Below, one piece after another: positions 43,048 to 50,963 of a stretch of DNA of 64,000 bases. Within the stretch, counting starts at the first letter, position 1. The number at the start of each line of letters is the position of its first letter. Both the position numbers and the translations under genes were made by a program. The notes under the pieces were generated by a model. That model ran no database searches. It worked only from the letters and a program-made list of their open reading frames with translations, and was not told where the DNA came from. The stretch is taken from contig NZ_JALMDK010000008.1 of assembly GCF_023094165.1 (NCBI RefSeq), positions 1-64,000 of the forward strand, written 5' to 3'. The stretch comes from Crossiella sp. S99.2 (GTDB lineage Bacteria; Actinomycetota; Actinomycetes; Mycobacteriales; Pseudonocardiaceae).

Positions 43048-44251
43048 ACGGCCAGATCGGCAATCCCGCCCATGCCTTAAGCGGACCGGGGGCGTCGAAT
43101 GCGTCTTCCCGCCCGATCTCGATGTTCACCGTGTCGCAGTGGTCGATTGCCTTCTGGCAGCGCTTCTGCCACCACTCCGCACGCTCGCCAAGGACGCGCT
43201 GAGCACGCATCTCGGCGCCCCACTCGTTCCAGATGTGCACGCCGTGTGCGTGCGCGGCCAAGGAGTCGGGCTTGTCCAGGAAGGTGTCCAGCTTGCGTCC
43301 ATGGCAGCTGCCGCACCAGCACGCTGGCGGAGTTTCCAAGTTGGCGAACCTCTCGGCAAGCAGGTTGCCCTTGTGGAAGGACATCAGCTCCGGGAACAAC
43401 ACGCTGGGGGACCGGTCTTTCTCCTTCCCCTTCCCCGCGAGCGGGATCTGTCCGAACGGGACGACGTGGCGCAGGCTGCCCCCGGTGCCGATCGAGGCGG
43501 CGAACGCGCCGTGGCTCATGGCGTCGAACGCGGTGAGGTCGGTGCGAAAAACCGCGACATGCCCCGCCTCTGCGACAAGGCGGCGCAGGTTGGCGACCAC
43601 GCCCTTCTTTCTGTCCATCGGGTCGTACTGCCCACCCAGCATGATCGCCTTCGGCACCGTGAGGCGCTTGAGGATCGCGAGGAGCTGAGGGAAGTGGTCG
43701 TGGGAGAGCCAGGCGACGGCGATGGGCACGCTGAAGAGGAAATCGTCGCGGTCCAGTCGCTCGACGAGCCTCGCCGCGGCCTTGAGCGGGGCTGGTTGGC
43801 CGGCAGGGAGGTAGCCCGTCGGGGTCATGGCCGCGGTCGCGCCAGCATCCAGCTGTGCTTGGAGAACATCGTTGAGCGATACCGGGAACAGACCGCCCTC
43901 GGTGGGAAGGGCGAACGGCTCGTCCTCGGTTGCGGCGGCCCGTGTGTAGCCTTCCGGGTCCGGCACCAGCGCGCCCTGGTACCGGTTGTGCCGCAGCTTC
44001 GTGATGCCCGAGTTCGCCTTCGCGCCGCGCAGGACCAGGCCGCTGACATCGGACGGCAGCAGGTCGAGCAGCTGGTAGCCGGTGTCGAAGCAGGCGTGGA
44101 CAAGCACCCTGTCGGTCAGCTCGCCGACCGGTCCTGCCGGTGCGGCGGGCTTGGGGGCAAGGCTCAGCGCCTGCAGTGCCGCAGCCCGTGCATCGGGCGC
44201 GAGCTGCATCGCACCTTGATGTGGCTGTCCGGGGAGTGATTTCTCGATCAT
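43037..44251 (-). CDS. Unknown protein with CxCxxCxH zinc-like motif, coupled to ImmA/IrrE regulator
   Basis: A 404-residue protein. It is soluble, has an alternating alpha/beta pattern (VSGLVLRGAKANSGITKLRH, KAIMLGGQYDPMDRKKGVV) and carries a putative metal site CWCGSCHGR at 311-319 (Cys311, Cys313, Cys316, His318). The pattern recalls queuine tRNA-ribosyltransferase-like barrels, which carry a CxCxxC-type zinc site, but the match is impressionistic. It overlaps the upstream XRE-ImmA/IrrE gene by ATGA, so the two are expressed together. A toxin or nucleic-acid-modifying cargo enzyme is possible. Confidence 0.55.
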   Translation of the reverse strand: MIEKSLPGQPHQGAMQLAPDARAAALQALSLAPKPAAPAGPVGELTDRVLVHACFDTGYQLLDLLPSDVSGLVLRGAKANSGITKLRHNRYQGALVPDPEGYTRAAATEDEPFALPTEGGLFPVSLNDVLQAQLDAGATAAMTPTGYLPAGQPAPLKAAARLVERLDRDDFLFSVPIAVAWLSHDHFPQLLAILKRLTVPKAIMLGGQYDPMDRKKGVVANLRRLVAEAGHVAVFRTDLTAFDAMSHGAFAASIGTGGSLRHVVPFGQIPLAGKGKEKDRSPSVLFPELMSFHKGNLLAERFANLETPPACWCGSCHGRKLDTFLDKPDSLAAHAHGVHIWNEWGAEMRAQRVLGERAEWWQKRCQKAIDHCDTVNIEIGREDAFDAPGPLKAWAGLPIWPSTP

Positions 44252-45387
44252 GTGCGTACCTCGGCAGTGATCGTCGAGATGGGAAGTCTGGTGGTGCTGC
44301 CGAGATAGAGGCAGGTAAATTCCTCTGGTCGCAGCAGGGCGGCGCGGGCGAGGGAGTCGACGTCGCTGCCATGGTCGAGCCGCCAGTCAACCGCGGCGCG
44401 AACGGCGACGGGTTGTTCGGGATCAAGACTGCTCGGTTCCGTGGTCCGGTAGCCAAGACTCGCCATCTGGACCGCGAGCGTGCGGTACTGCCAGTCGCTG
44501 ATTTCGTCCAACGTGTGCGCACGGCGCAGCAAGGCCCACATCGAGACGTGCCACTGCTCCTTGAGCGACAGCAACAGCCTGAGATCGACGGCGCCCTGGA
44601 AGTTCGCACGGATGTCCTTCGCCGGCATCAGGAGCTGGGCGGCGAACCTGTTGGCCTGCTTCTCCTGGTCCGGGTGCGGGATGGTGTGCATCACCATGTG
44701 CCCCAGCTCGTGGGCCAGGGTGAACCTCTGCCGGTCTCCCGGCGTCCCCGCGTTGAGCAAGACGATCGGGTCCTCGCCCGGAGTGCAACTGCTGACCGCG
44801 TCCACCGGCACCGAGTCGTTCCCGGAGTTCAACGGGGCCGGTGCGACAAGAGATCGAGCCAGCACGAGTCCGCCAGCTGCCTCCAGGATCGCGATGATCG
44901 AGTCGATCGGTCCGCCCGGCAAGCCCCACTCGGCCCTGAGTTCGTCCGCTGCTTCTTCCGGCGACAGGTAGTCGTCCACGGCGATCTGAGGGATCTTCGC
45001 CTCGATCGAGCGGGGGACACCGTCGAGTAGCCCGGCCAGCTGCACGCGCGTCAGGTTCAGGATCGCGTGGATGCGCCGCAGCTCCGGTGCGGCCACCGCC
45101 TGCTGCTTGCGGTGGTGGATCAAACCGGCGCCAGCCCCGATCTCACCGCGTTCGAGCGTCAAGAGTTCGGCCGGGTAACCGAGCGCGTTCGCGTACAGGT
45201 CCAGGCGGTCGCCGCTGACCGGCAGCTTGCCGGACTCCGCTCGGCTGACATATGCCTGGCTCACCTTCGAGTCGTCACCGTCGAGAGCCTTCATCGCCTT
45301 CGCGACGTCACCCTGCTTCCAGCCACGTGACTCGCGCGCAAGCACGAGCATCCGCGGTTGCGCGATTGCGACGACATCTGCGGGCAC
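44248..45387 (-). CDS. XRE helix-turn-helix regulator fused to ImmA/IrrE metallopeptidase
   Basis: A 379-residue protein. Residues ~10-75 form an XRE helix-turn-helix (LARESRGWKQGDVAKAM, YVSRAESGKLPVSGDRLD). Residues ~140-300 are a COG2856/ImmA-IrrE zinc peptidase with HELGH at 226-230 and the third ligand in DQEKQANRFAAQLLMP. ImmA/IrrE proteins cleave partner repressors in mobile elements or answer DNA damage. The GTG at 45387 follows a GGAGGAG site, and an extended -10 (TGGTACAAT) lies ~25 bases upstream. It overlaps the downstream unknown gene. Confidence 0.85.
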   Translation of the reverse strand: MPADVVAIAQPRMLVLARESRGWKQGDVAKAMKALDGDDSKVSQAYVSRAESGKLPVSGDRLDLYANALGYPAELLTLERGEIGAGAGLIHHRKQQAVAAPELRRIHAILNLTRVQLAGLLDGVPRSIEAKIPQIAVDDYLSPEEAADELRAEWGLPGGPIDSIIAILEAAGGLVLARSLVAPAPLNSGNDSVPVDAVSSCTPGEDPIVLLNAGTPGDRQRFTLAHELGHMVMHTIPHPDQEKQANRFAAQLLMPAKDIRANFQGAVDLRLLLSLKEQWHVSMWALLRRAHTLDEISDWQYRTLAVQMASLGYRTTEPSSLDPEQPVAVRAAVDWRLDHGSDVDSLARAALLRPEEFTCLYLGSTTRLPISTITAEVRT

Positions 45388-45411
45388 AGGCTCCTCCAGG
45401 GTTGCCTCAAA

Positions 45412-45420
45412 ATTGTACCA
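45412..45420 (-). promoter_or_regulatory. Extended -10 promoter for the XRE-ImmA/IrrE operon
   Basis: On the minus strand TGGTACAAT is an extended -10 element, placing the transcription start about 15-20 bases before the GTG at 45387. The upstream GGTATATC is a possible operator half-site. Confidence 0.4.
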
Positions 45421-45439
45421 CGAGATATACCGAGCATGA

Positions 45440-45798
45440 TGCGGAGGTGCTGCCGTCGCTGCGAGGGCGCGCGGCTGGCACCTTCATGGCGCCTCGCTCT
45501 TCAGTGAGTCAGAGGCAGTCGTCCACGCGCAGGGTGGTGGTTCCAGCGATGTGGATTGGCGCATCACCGCGACGTTCGACCACTCGCCGCCGCGGCCCTC
45601 CAGCTGGCGGAGGATGCGGCGGGGCTCAGCGTTCATGTGGGTCAGGCCGCCGCCGTAGAGCGGTGCTTCGACGATGTCGCGGTCGGTGCACCGCCGATCA
45701 GGCGGACGATCGCCTTGTTCCGGACCAGCGTCGGCTCGACTCGGTTTCAGCGGTCCGTCGGTGTGTCCGTCCGGCTCAGCGGGTTGCAGAAGACCGGC
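45440..45798. other. Gene-free stretch with a possible decayed gene
   Basis: No intact gene is supported. On the minus strand two frames give protein-like pieces, RRILRQLEGRGGEWSNVAV and, ending at a TGA at 45509, PIHIAGTTTLRVDDCL. This suggests a frameshifted remnant. Neither piece is recognised. Confidence in this reading is low. Confidence 0.25.
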
Positions 45799-46137
45799 TC
45801 AGCCCTTGCCGTCGTCGCCCGGGGAAGCGTACCGGCGCCTGTGCCGCCGCCGGGCCTCAGTCGAGCGTCGAGCCAGCATCAGCATGTGCGCCGTCCTGGC
45901 GTGCCTGGCCATCTGCTGTCGAGTCTCCGTTGGAAGGCGGTGGTCGGGATCCACCTGCTGTTCGAAGCGGTCAAGGAATGCCTGGATGCCCCGCGATGTC
46001 CGAGCGGTTCGGTCGCTCGTCCTTGCCCATGAGGCGTGGGCGGCCTGCCGGGCGCGAAGGCTCCGCTGCTCAGACGTCATGCCGCGACGGGGTCCGGCTG
46101 GCTGCTGACGTTCTCCGTTTGCCGCCCGGTCAGACAT
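45799..46137 (-). CDS. Small basic conserved hypothetical protein
   Basis: A 112-residue Arg-rich protein that contains the pattern MTSEQRSLRARQAAHASWAR, then RFEQQVDPDHRLP and a C-terminal RRSTEARRRHRRR. Short proteins of this type (LRARxAAHxSWAxTxDRxARTxP) are widespread in actinobacteria with unknown function. The ATG at 46137 lies inside the end of the recombinase gene (overlap 8 bases); an internal ATG at 46080 would give 93 residues. It is the last gene of the integrase operon. Confidence 0.65.
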   Translation of the reverse strand: MSDRAANGERQQPAGPRRGMTSEQRSLRARQAAHASWARTSDRTARTSRGIQAFLDRFEQQVDPDHRLPTETRQQMARHARTAHMLMLARRSTEARRRHRRRYASPGDDGKG

Positions 46138-47086
46138 TCTCGCCGATCCCCATACGCAACTGGGTTTCTTGGGCTCGTTCGGCAGCGGCGCTAGCGCCGT
46201 AGTGCCGCGGCATGTCCTCCGAGTTCCACCCGAGCAGGAGCATCAGATCGCCGGTGTCGCCGCCGGCGAGTTTCCACTCGTGGGCGAAGTTGTGACGCCA
46301 CCGGTGGGCATGTACTCGTTGGAGCCCGGCAGCAGCGCCGCGCCGCCTCAGCATGATCTTGATGCCGTTCGGGGCGAGTGCGCGACGACCGCGTTCGGCC
46401 AGCCAAAGGTTCGGGAGGTTCGCGCCGACATGGTTGTCCCGCAGGCGCAGGTAGCGGCTGATGGCTCGCGCGGTCTTCGGGCCGAACCGCACGCGGCGCT
46501 CCTTGTCGCCTTTGCCGTGGTACCGCACGGAGTCGAGTTTGAGATCGATGTCCTCGGTGAGCAGTCGACCGACTTCGGACAGCCGCGCTCCGGTGTTGTA
46601 GTAAAGCCTGATGATCGCCTCGTCGCGAACGTGGATGAACGCCTTGGGCTTGCAGGTCGCGAGGACCAACTTGGTGTCGTCGTCCCGGATGACCGGCACG
46701 AGCCTCTTCGTGGTTTTGGGCTGCCGCACCCGCTCCATCGGCGAGCGGTCGATCTCCTCCTCATCGAACAGCAACCACTTGAAGAACTGCTTCAGTCCCT
46801 TGTGCTTGTTCAAGGCGGTGGCCGGCGAGCGGGTCTTGATCATCCAAGCCTGGAACGCCTCCACGTGCTCCTTGCGCACTGCGGTCGGGTCCTCGGCGGC
46901 ATCGTGTGCTTCAACTTCGGCAGCGTATTCGGCCAGGTATCGAGCCAGCTGAACCGCAGCCAGCAGGTAGTTGTAGCGCGTGGTCGCCGGGTAGTTCCCG
47001 GCCCGCAGTGTGCGGTCCCAGTCCCGCAGGAAGCTGGCCCACATCTTCGGCAGCGAGGCAGCCAGTCGTTCAAGCTCAGTGCCCAT
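46130..47086 (-). CDS. Tyrosine recombinase/integrase
   Basis: A 318-residue site-specific recombinase of XerC/D size. A SAM-like N-terminal core-binding domain (~10-115) is followed by the catalytic domain with Arg168 in NTGARLSEVGRL, Lys193-region YHGKGDKERRVRF, HAHRWRHNFA (His-x-x-Arg ~261-264), Trp287 in LLLGWNSEDM and the nucleophile Tyr296 in PRHYGAS. All catalytic residues are present. It is in the middle of the methyltransferase operon and 7 kb from the tRNA scar, so it need not be the enzyme that moves the whole element. ATG at 47086. Confidence 0.9.
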   Translation of the reverse strand: MGTELERLAASLPKMWASFLRDWDRTLRAGNYPATTRYNYLLAAVQLARYLAEYAAEVEAHDAAEDPTAVRKEHVEAFQAWMIKTRSPATALNKHKGLKQFFKWLLFDEEEIDRSPMERVRQPKTTKRLVPVIRDDDTKLVLATCKPKAFIHVRDEAIIRLYYNTGARLSEVGRLLTEDIDLKLDSVRYHGKGDKERRVRFGPKTARAISRYLRLRDNHVGANLPNLWLAERGRRALAPNGIKIMLRRRGAAAGLQRVHAHRWRHNFAHEWKLAGGDTGDLMLLLGWNSEDMPRHYGASAAAERAQETQLRMGIGENV

Positions 47087-47279
47087 GGGCTACTCGCAGG
47101 ATGCGACCAGGTTGGCAAGAAGCCGTCCGGAGGCCACCTGCCGCGGCCCCCGGAATGCCTGGGCGGAAGTCCAGGGGAGAGGTACTGCACCGGTGCCGAC
47201 GCGCAGCGCGCACTGCTGCGTTCCATCGGCGGTAAGTGGTGCGCCAGCTGCACTCACGGCAGCGCTGCTGGATGATCAT
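47076..47279 (-). CDS. Small Cys/Arg-rich protein in the integrase operon
   Basis: A 67-residue protein that begins MIIQQRCRECSWRTTYRRWN, with a CxxC pair and further Cys in RRHRCSTSP and ASCQPGR: a possible zinc ribbon. Its ATG overlaps the upstream methyltransferase stop (ATGA) and its stop overlaps the integrase start by 11 bases. That tight coupling makes translation likely. No family is recognised. Confidence 0.55.
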   Translation of the reverse strand: MIIQQRCRECSWRTTYRRWNAAVRAARRHRCSTSPLDFRPGIPGAAAGGLRTASCQPGRILRVAHGH

Positions 47280-48169
47280 GTCGCCCATTTCCGATCCGGG
47301 TCCGGTTCGGAGGTGAGCAGTCGTCCCGACAGCGCGGTGGCTGGCGCGGGCTGCCACCCGGTGATCGCGTTGTTGGCGAGGCTGTCCGGGAAGACAGGTG
47401 CCTGGAAGATCACCACGTCGTAGTGGGCGGTGAGGGCGACCGGCACTCCGCCTGCGCATGCTCGGGCAGCAGCTTGGCGTTCGGCGAATCCGGCACGGGT
47501 GATCACTCGGTGTCCGCGGACCCTCGCGGTGAGGGCAATGCCGCGCTGCATTGGCACGAACCCGACGGCGCTTCCCGCCTCCAGCACTCTGGCAGGCAGG
47601 TCGAGCAGGGCGCCCCCGTATCGAACTGGACGGATGATGACCACGATGCGTCCGCCGGCGCGAAGGAGCGGGCGGCAGAACGACAGTCCCTCGGCGAGCC
47701 GTTCGCAGTCGGTGTCCGGCACTGACTCGGTCGGCGTGCGGTCGGTCATTCGGAAGCCGGTCAACACGAGGTCGACCTGGCCGGCGAGGCCGGTTGCCTC
47801 AGCGTCGCGGAGGAGGCTGGCGTCTCCGGTGATCACGGTTCCGGGCCGTTGAGCACCGTTGCGGCGGGCTGCGGTGATGTTCCTACGCGCCACTCGTCGC
47901 CATCGCGGGTTAGAGGTGAGGCCGATGGCACGGCGGTCGGCGTAGAGGGCTTCGGTTGGCACGGTGCCTGCACCGCAGTCGGGGTCCAGGACCAGGTCGC
48001 CGGGGCGGCTGAGGGCGGCGATGGCGTGTGCGGCGATCTTGGGCGGGACCTGTTCGTGATCGAACTGGGTGGCTGGGGTGTAGCCGCCGCAGCGGAGTTG
48101 GTCGGCCAGGGTGCGTTCGCCGGTCATCCACACCGACGAGGGACCCGAGTTCGGCGAGTGGCCGGTCAT
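47276..48169 (-). CDS. DNA methyltransferase-like protein with degenerate catalytic motif
   Basis: A 297-residue Rossmann methyltransferase. The SAM-binding motif I-like LVLDPDCGAGTVPTEAL and the acidic strand DRRAIGLTSNPRW are clear. The position of the target-base motif (NPPY/DPPY) reads DLVLTGFRMTD, so base-methylation activity is doubtful. It retains a C-terminal RVRGHRVITRAGF-type tail. It overlaps the upstream related gene and the downstream small gene by ATGA each. Related pairs occur in actinobacterial mobile elements. Activity on DNA is not established. Confidence 0.7.
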   Translation of the reverse strand: MTGHSPNSGPSSVWMTGERTLADQLRCGGYTPATQFDHEQVPPKIAAHAIAALSRPGDLVLDPDCGAGTVPTEALYADRRAIGLTSNPRWRRVARRNITAARRNGAQRPGTVITGDASLLRDAEATGLAGQVDLVLTGFRMTDRTPTESVPDTDCERLAEGLSFCRPLLRAGGRIVVIIRPVRYGGALLDLPARVLEAGSAVGFVPMQRGIALTARVRGHRVITRAGFAERQAAARACAGGVPVALTAHYDVVIFQAPVFPDSLANNAITGWQPAPATALSGRLLTSEPDPDRKWAT

Positions 48170-49074
48170 CGGAGGTCTCCGCGATTCGCCGGAGCAACCT
48201 CACCGGATGGGGCGGCGGTGAAGACGAGGAGATCGGCGAAGGACTGCTCACCAGCGAGGCCGTCCTCGCCGCCATCAGAGCGGGGCTGGCAGACAGGCTC
48301 TCGGAGCAGGGCCAGGTGATCGAGGTAGCAGAGTCCGGACTCCCGAACGGTCCGGACTACGGTGCCGGTCGGATCGCGGAATCCACTGGCAGTCCGGTCG
48401 CTGTGTGTGATGACCGCGAGGGTGCCGCGGCGCGTGAGGCGGGAGGGCCAGTAGCGCAGTTCGGGATGGTCCGAGGCGGAGGACTCGACCGCGATGATGA
48501 TCAGGTCGAAGGAGTCCAGACCCGGACTGGTAATTGCATCGGCTGGCTGGTCCGGACTCACCTCGCCGTCGCCAAGGCGACTCGGGGCGGCCGGCAGGAG
48601 TCCGGGTCCGGACTCGGACTCGGCGTGCGGTGGCGAGCTGTCGCCCGGATGCGCCGCGGCTTGCCCCTCGGCCCGGACCTGGACAGTCCGGCCGAGCCGG
48701 AAGACGGCCCAGCGTGCTTCGAGGAAGCAGTCGTACTCGCGGTGCCTGGACGGCGTCCGGACCTCCGGGCCGATGCTCGCCAGCGGTAGTCCGGAGCACG
48801 ATGGCGCGAGCAGCAGCACCCGCTGGCCGGGCCGGGTGTATACGGTGACGATCTTGATGATTGCGGTCAGGAGCCAGGCCGTCGAGGGCGGGCCGCTGGA
48901 GTGTCGGGCACAGGGCAACACCGTGGCCAACCGGGTCGGCCCCTCAGCGGGCTGGCAGGGTCGTGATCGGGTACGGCACCCTGATCGCCGACCGAGTTCT
49001 CCGCGCCGCGGGATAGCGGCGCTGGGGGTGTTGATTGGATTGCCGGGCGAACCGGAACCGCTCTGTGAAGTCAT
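48166..49074 (-). CDS. Diverged methyltransferase-like protein, first gene of the integrase operon
   Basis: A 302-residue protein built like its downstream neighbour. RVLLLAPSCSGLPLASIGPE stands where motif I would be, without the DxFxGxG signature, and DSFDLIIIAVESSASDHPELR stands where the catalytic motif would be. The C-terminal half (RRGTLAVITHSDR, DPTGTVVRTVRESGLCYLDHLALL) keeps the late methyltransferase strands. It looks like a catalytically dead paralogue. The frame carries at least five GTCCGGAC sites. The start in the first 60 residues is uncertain. Confidence 0.6.
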   Translation of the reverse strand: MTSQSGSGSPGNPINTPSAAIPRRGELGRRSGCRTRSRPCQPAEGPTRLATVLPCARHSSGPPSTAWLLTAIIKIVTVYTRPGQRVLLLAPSCSGLPLASIGPEVRTPSRHREYDCFLEARWAVFRLGRTVQVRAEGQAAAHPGDSSPPHAESESGPGLLPAAPSRLGDGEVSPDQPADAITSPGLDSFDLIIIAVESSASDHPELRYWPSRLTRRGTLAVITHSDRTASGFRDPTGTVVRTVRESGLCYLDHLALLREPVCQPRSDGGEDGLAGEQSFADLLVFTAAPSGEVAPANRGDLR

Positions 49075-49560
49075 GGGGGCCTCTGCTGGGCGAGTGGCGA
49101 ACTACTGGACGCCCCTTAAGTCCGATTCTGTCGCACCTATTGGACAAAAGCCCATCAACTTTGCAGTCCATCGCGGGAAGGCGACGCGCTGTGGATCCAC
49201 CACTACGCACTCTCGCCGACGTCCACCGTCGCAGCCCGATTCGACGAGTGAAGCTCTTCCAAGATTTTTTCGACAGGTTGAACCAGGCGTGCAGCTCGTG
49301 GCCGGACAAGCAAGCAGTCGACTACTAGTCCACAACTAGATCAACGATAAAACCGCAGCTCATCGACTACTAGTTCCATCTTGTGGGTTTCCCTGTATGC
49401 CGCCGGTGCCCGGCCCTCATTGTGTCGCGAATTCAGCAGGATCTAGTAGTTCCATAGCGGCACCGGGAGATCAACATAGTATCGTCCTAGCATTTCGCTA
49501 GTAATCGTCGTGGCGTACTGGCGTCGTTGTTGAACACCTCGACGCCGCAGGAGATACGTC
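49075..49560. promoter_or_regulatory. Divergent control region with TAGT-rich repeats
   Basis: A 486-base gap between the minus-strand integrase operon and the plus-strand conjugation operon, less GC-rich than its surroundings. It contains direct repeats TCGACTACTAGTCCA (49318) and TCGACTACTAGTTCCA (49363), a related ATCTAGTAGTTCCATA (49441), repeated AGATCAAC and a CTAGC-N5-GCTAG palindrome (49487-49501). These look like operators or iterons for a transfer regulator. An origin of transfer here is possible but not shown. Confidence 0.5.
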
Positions 49561-50487
49561 ATGCCTACACGTTCGACCTCGCGCCGCAGCGACGGCGAAT
49601 CGTATTCGGAGAATGCGCTCGATGTGGCACGTGGCGCCTTCGAGTGGCTGGTCACCGGACCGTATCCGGTGGCGCTGAACGGGCGCCGGTTTCCCGGGCT
49701 TCCGGATCGCCAGGTCCCTCTGGATGAACTCCGCGATCTGGTGCTGGAGCGCCGCTGCCGCCAGTCGACCCGGGATGCGGTGTGGGCGCACCTGGTGCTG
49801 CGCTCGCGCACCGAGGGCGCGACCTGGACGGTGGCTGCGGTCGGTATGGCCCTGCCCGCGCTCACCTCGGTCACCGCGCGCCTGACCGACCGCTTCGCCG
49901 CCGACCCGGCCGATGTCGCCGGCGAGGTCCTGCGCGGGTTCCTCGCCGCGGTCACCACGATCGATCTGCGCCGCCCGAAGATCATGCTGCGCTTGCGGTG
50001 GGCGGCCTTCCGTGCCGGGCACGCCGCGGTCGCCGAGGCCCTGGCCGCGCCGACCCCGCTGCCTTCGGGGTTCTTCTCCCGAGCGCCGCACCCGCCCTGG
50101 GGGCACCCGGATCTGGTGCTGGCCCGCGCGGTGGATGAGGGGGTCCTGACCCGGATCGAGGCCGCGGTCATCGGGGCGACCCGGCTGGAAGAACTGCCCA
50201 TGACCGACTGGGCGGCCCGGAGCCGGATGAAGCTGTGGGCGGCCTACAAGATGCGCCAGCGCGCCGAGGCCCGGCTGCGCTCCTACCTGTGCGAGGACAC
50301 CGCCGAGCCCACCGCACCCCGCCGCCAGCCCCGTCCTCCTCGACCACGTTCGGTGACCGAATCCCGAGGTCGGTCCAGGCGGAAAGTCCGGCGCGGGATG
50401 TCCAAGACCGGCTCGGATTCCGGAGTTCAGGAGCGTGAGACCACTCCGTCCTCCCCGCGCCGTTCGGAGGTGCCCCCATGTGCCTGA
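49561..50487 (+). CDS. Sigma-factor-like DNA-binding protein of the transfer region
   Basis: A 308-residue protein. The central part is helical (WAHLVLRSRTEGATWTVAAV, LTDRFAADPADVAGEVLRGF). Residues ~200-245 resemble sigma region 4 (LTRIEAAVIGATRLEELPM, KLWAAYKMRQRAEARLRSYL). The last 60 residues are Arg/Pro/Ser-rich and disordered. Similar genes start the transfer operons of actinobacterial conjugative elements. It overlaps the pilin-like gene by 10 bases and follows the repeat-rich control region, so it may regulate transfer. Confidence 0.6.
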   Translation: MPTRSTSRRSDGESYSENALDVARGAFEWLVTGPYPVALNGRRFPGLPDRQVPLDELRDLVLERRCRQSTRDAVWAHLVLRSRTEGATWTVAAVGMALPALTSVTARLTDRFAADPADVAGEVLRGFLAAVTTIDLRRPKIMLRLRWAAFRAGHAAVAEALAAPTPLPSGFFSRAPHPPWGHPDLVLARAVDEGVLTRIEAAVIGATRLEELPMTDWAARSRMKLWAAYKMRQRAEARLRSYLCEDTAEPTAPRRQPRPPRPRSVTESRGRSRRKVRRGMSKTGSDSGVQERETTPSSPRRSEVPPCA

Positions 50488-50963
50488 CCCCGCCCCCACT
50501 CACCACCGAACGGCCCCCGACCCAACCTGCCAACCCCCAGCACCCTGACGACCACTTCGTGTCCACCGCCGCGGGTAACGCCCGCGGTCATCGGAGGACT
50601 GGGTGCGATTGGGGACCGTGGCACACGGTGCGCCGAGCGGTGCCGGTCGTGTCGTTGCTCGCGGTGGGATGGCTGGGGGCGGCGTCCTCGGCGCAGGCCG
50701 AACCGGTCGCGGTGCTGGCGCTGGCGAAGTCGTTGGAGGAAGTGCTCAGCAATCTCCAGCTGTGGCTGGCGGGCATCCTCGGCGGGCTGGCCACCCTGTT
50801 CCTCAGCTTCGGCGGCGCCCGCTACCTCGCGGCCGGCGGGGATCCCGGTGAGGTCAGCAAGGCCAAGTTGGCGCTCAAGTGCGCGGGCGTGGGGTACGCG
50901 GTGGCGCTGCTGGCCCCGCTGATCGTGGAGATCCTCAAGCGGATCGTCGGGGCCGGACCATGA
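50478..50963 (+). CDS. T4SS pilin-like membrane protein
   Basis: A 161-residue protein: ~50 hydrophilic residues, then a signal-like segment (AVPVVSLLAVGWLGAASSAQA) and two transmembrane helices (LQLWLAGILGGLATLFLSFGG and ALKCAGVGYAVALLAPLIVEI) separated by GDPGEVSKAK. This matches actinobacterial type IV secretion pilin/TrbC-like proteins. An internal GTG at 50627 would remove the atypical N-terminus. It overlaps the next gene by ATGA. Confidence 0.7.
   Translation: MCLTPPPLTTERPPTQPANPQHPDDHFVSTAAGNARGHRRTGCDWGPWHTVRRAVPVVSLLAVGWLGAASSAQAEPVAVLALAKSLEEVLSNLQLWLAGILGGLATLFLSFGGARYLAAGGDPGEVSKAKLALKCAGVGYAVALLAPLIVEILKRIVGAGP

Noticed and set aside
46130..47086. Tyrosine recombinase as the enzyme responsible for the tRNA-Pro junction
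   Set aside because: It lies 7 kb from the scar inside an unrelated operon, and the element's other end is not in view, so the link cannot be made from this window.
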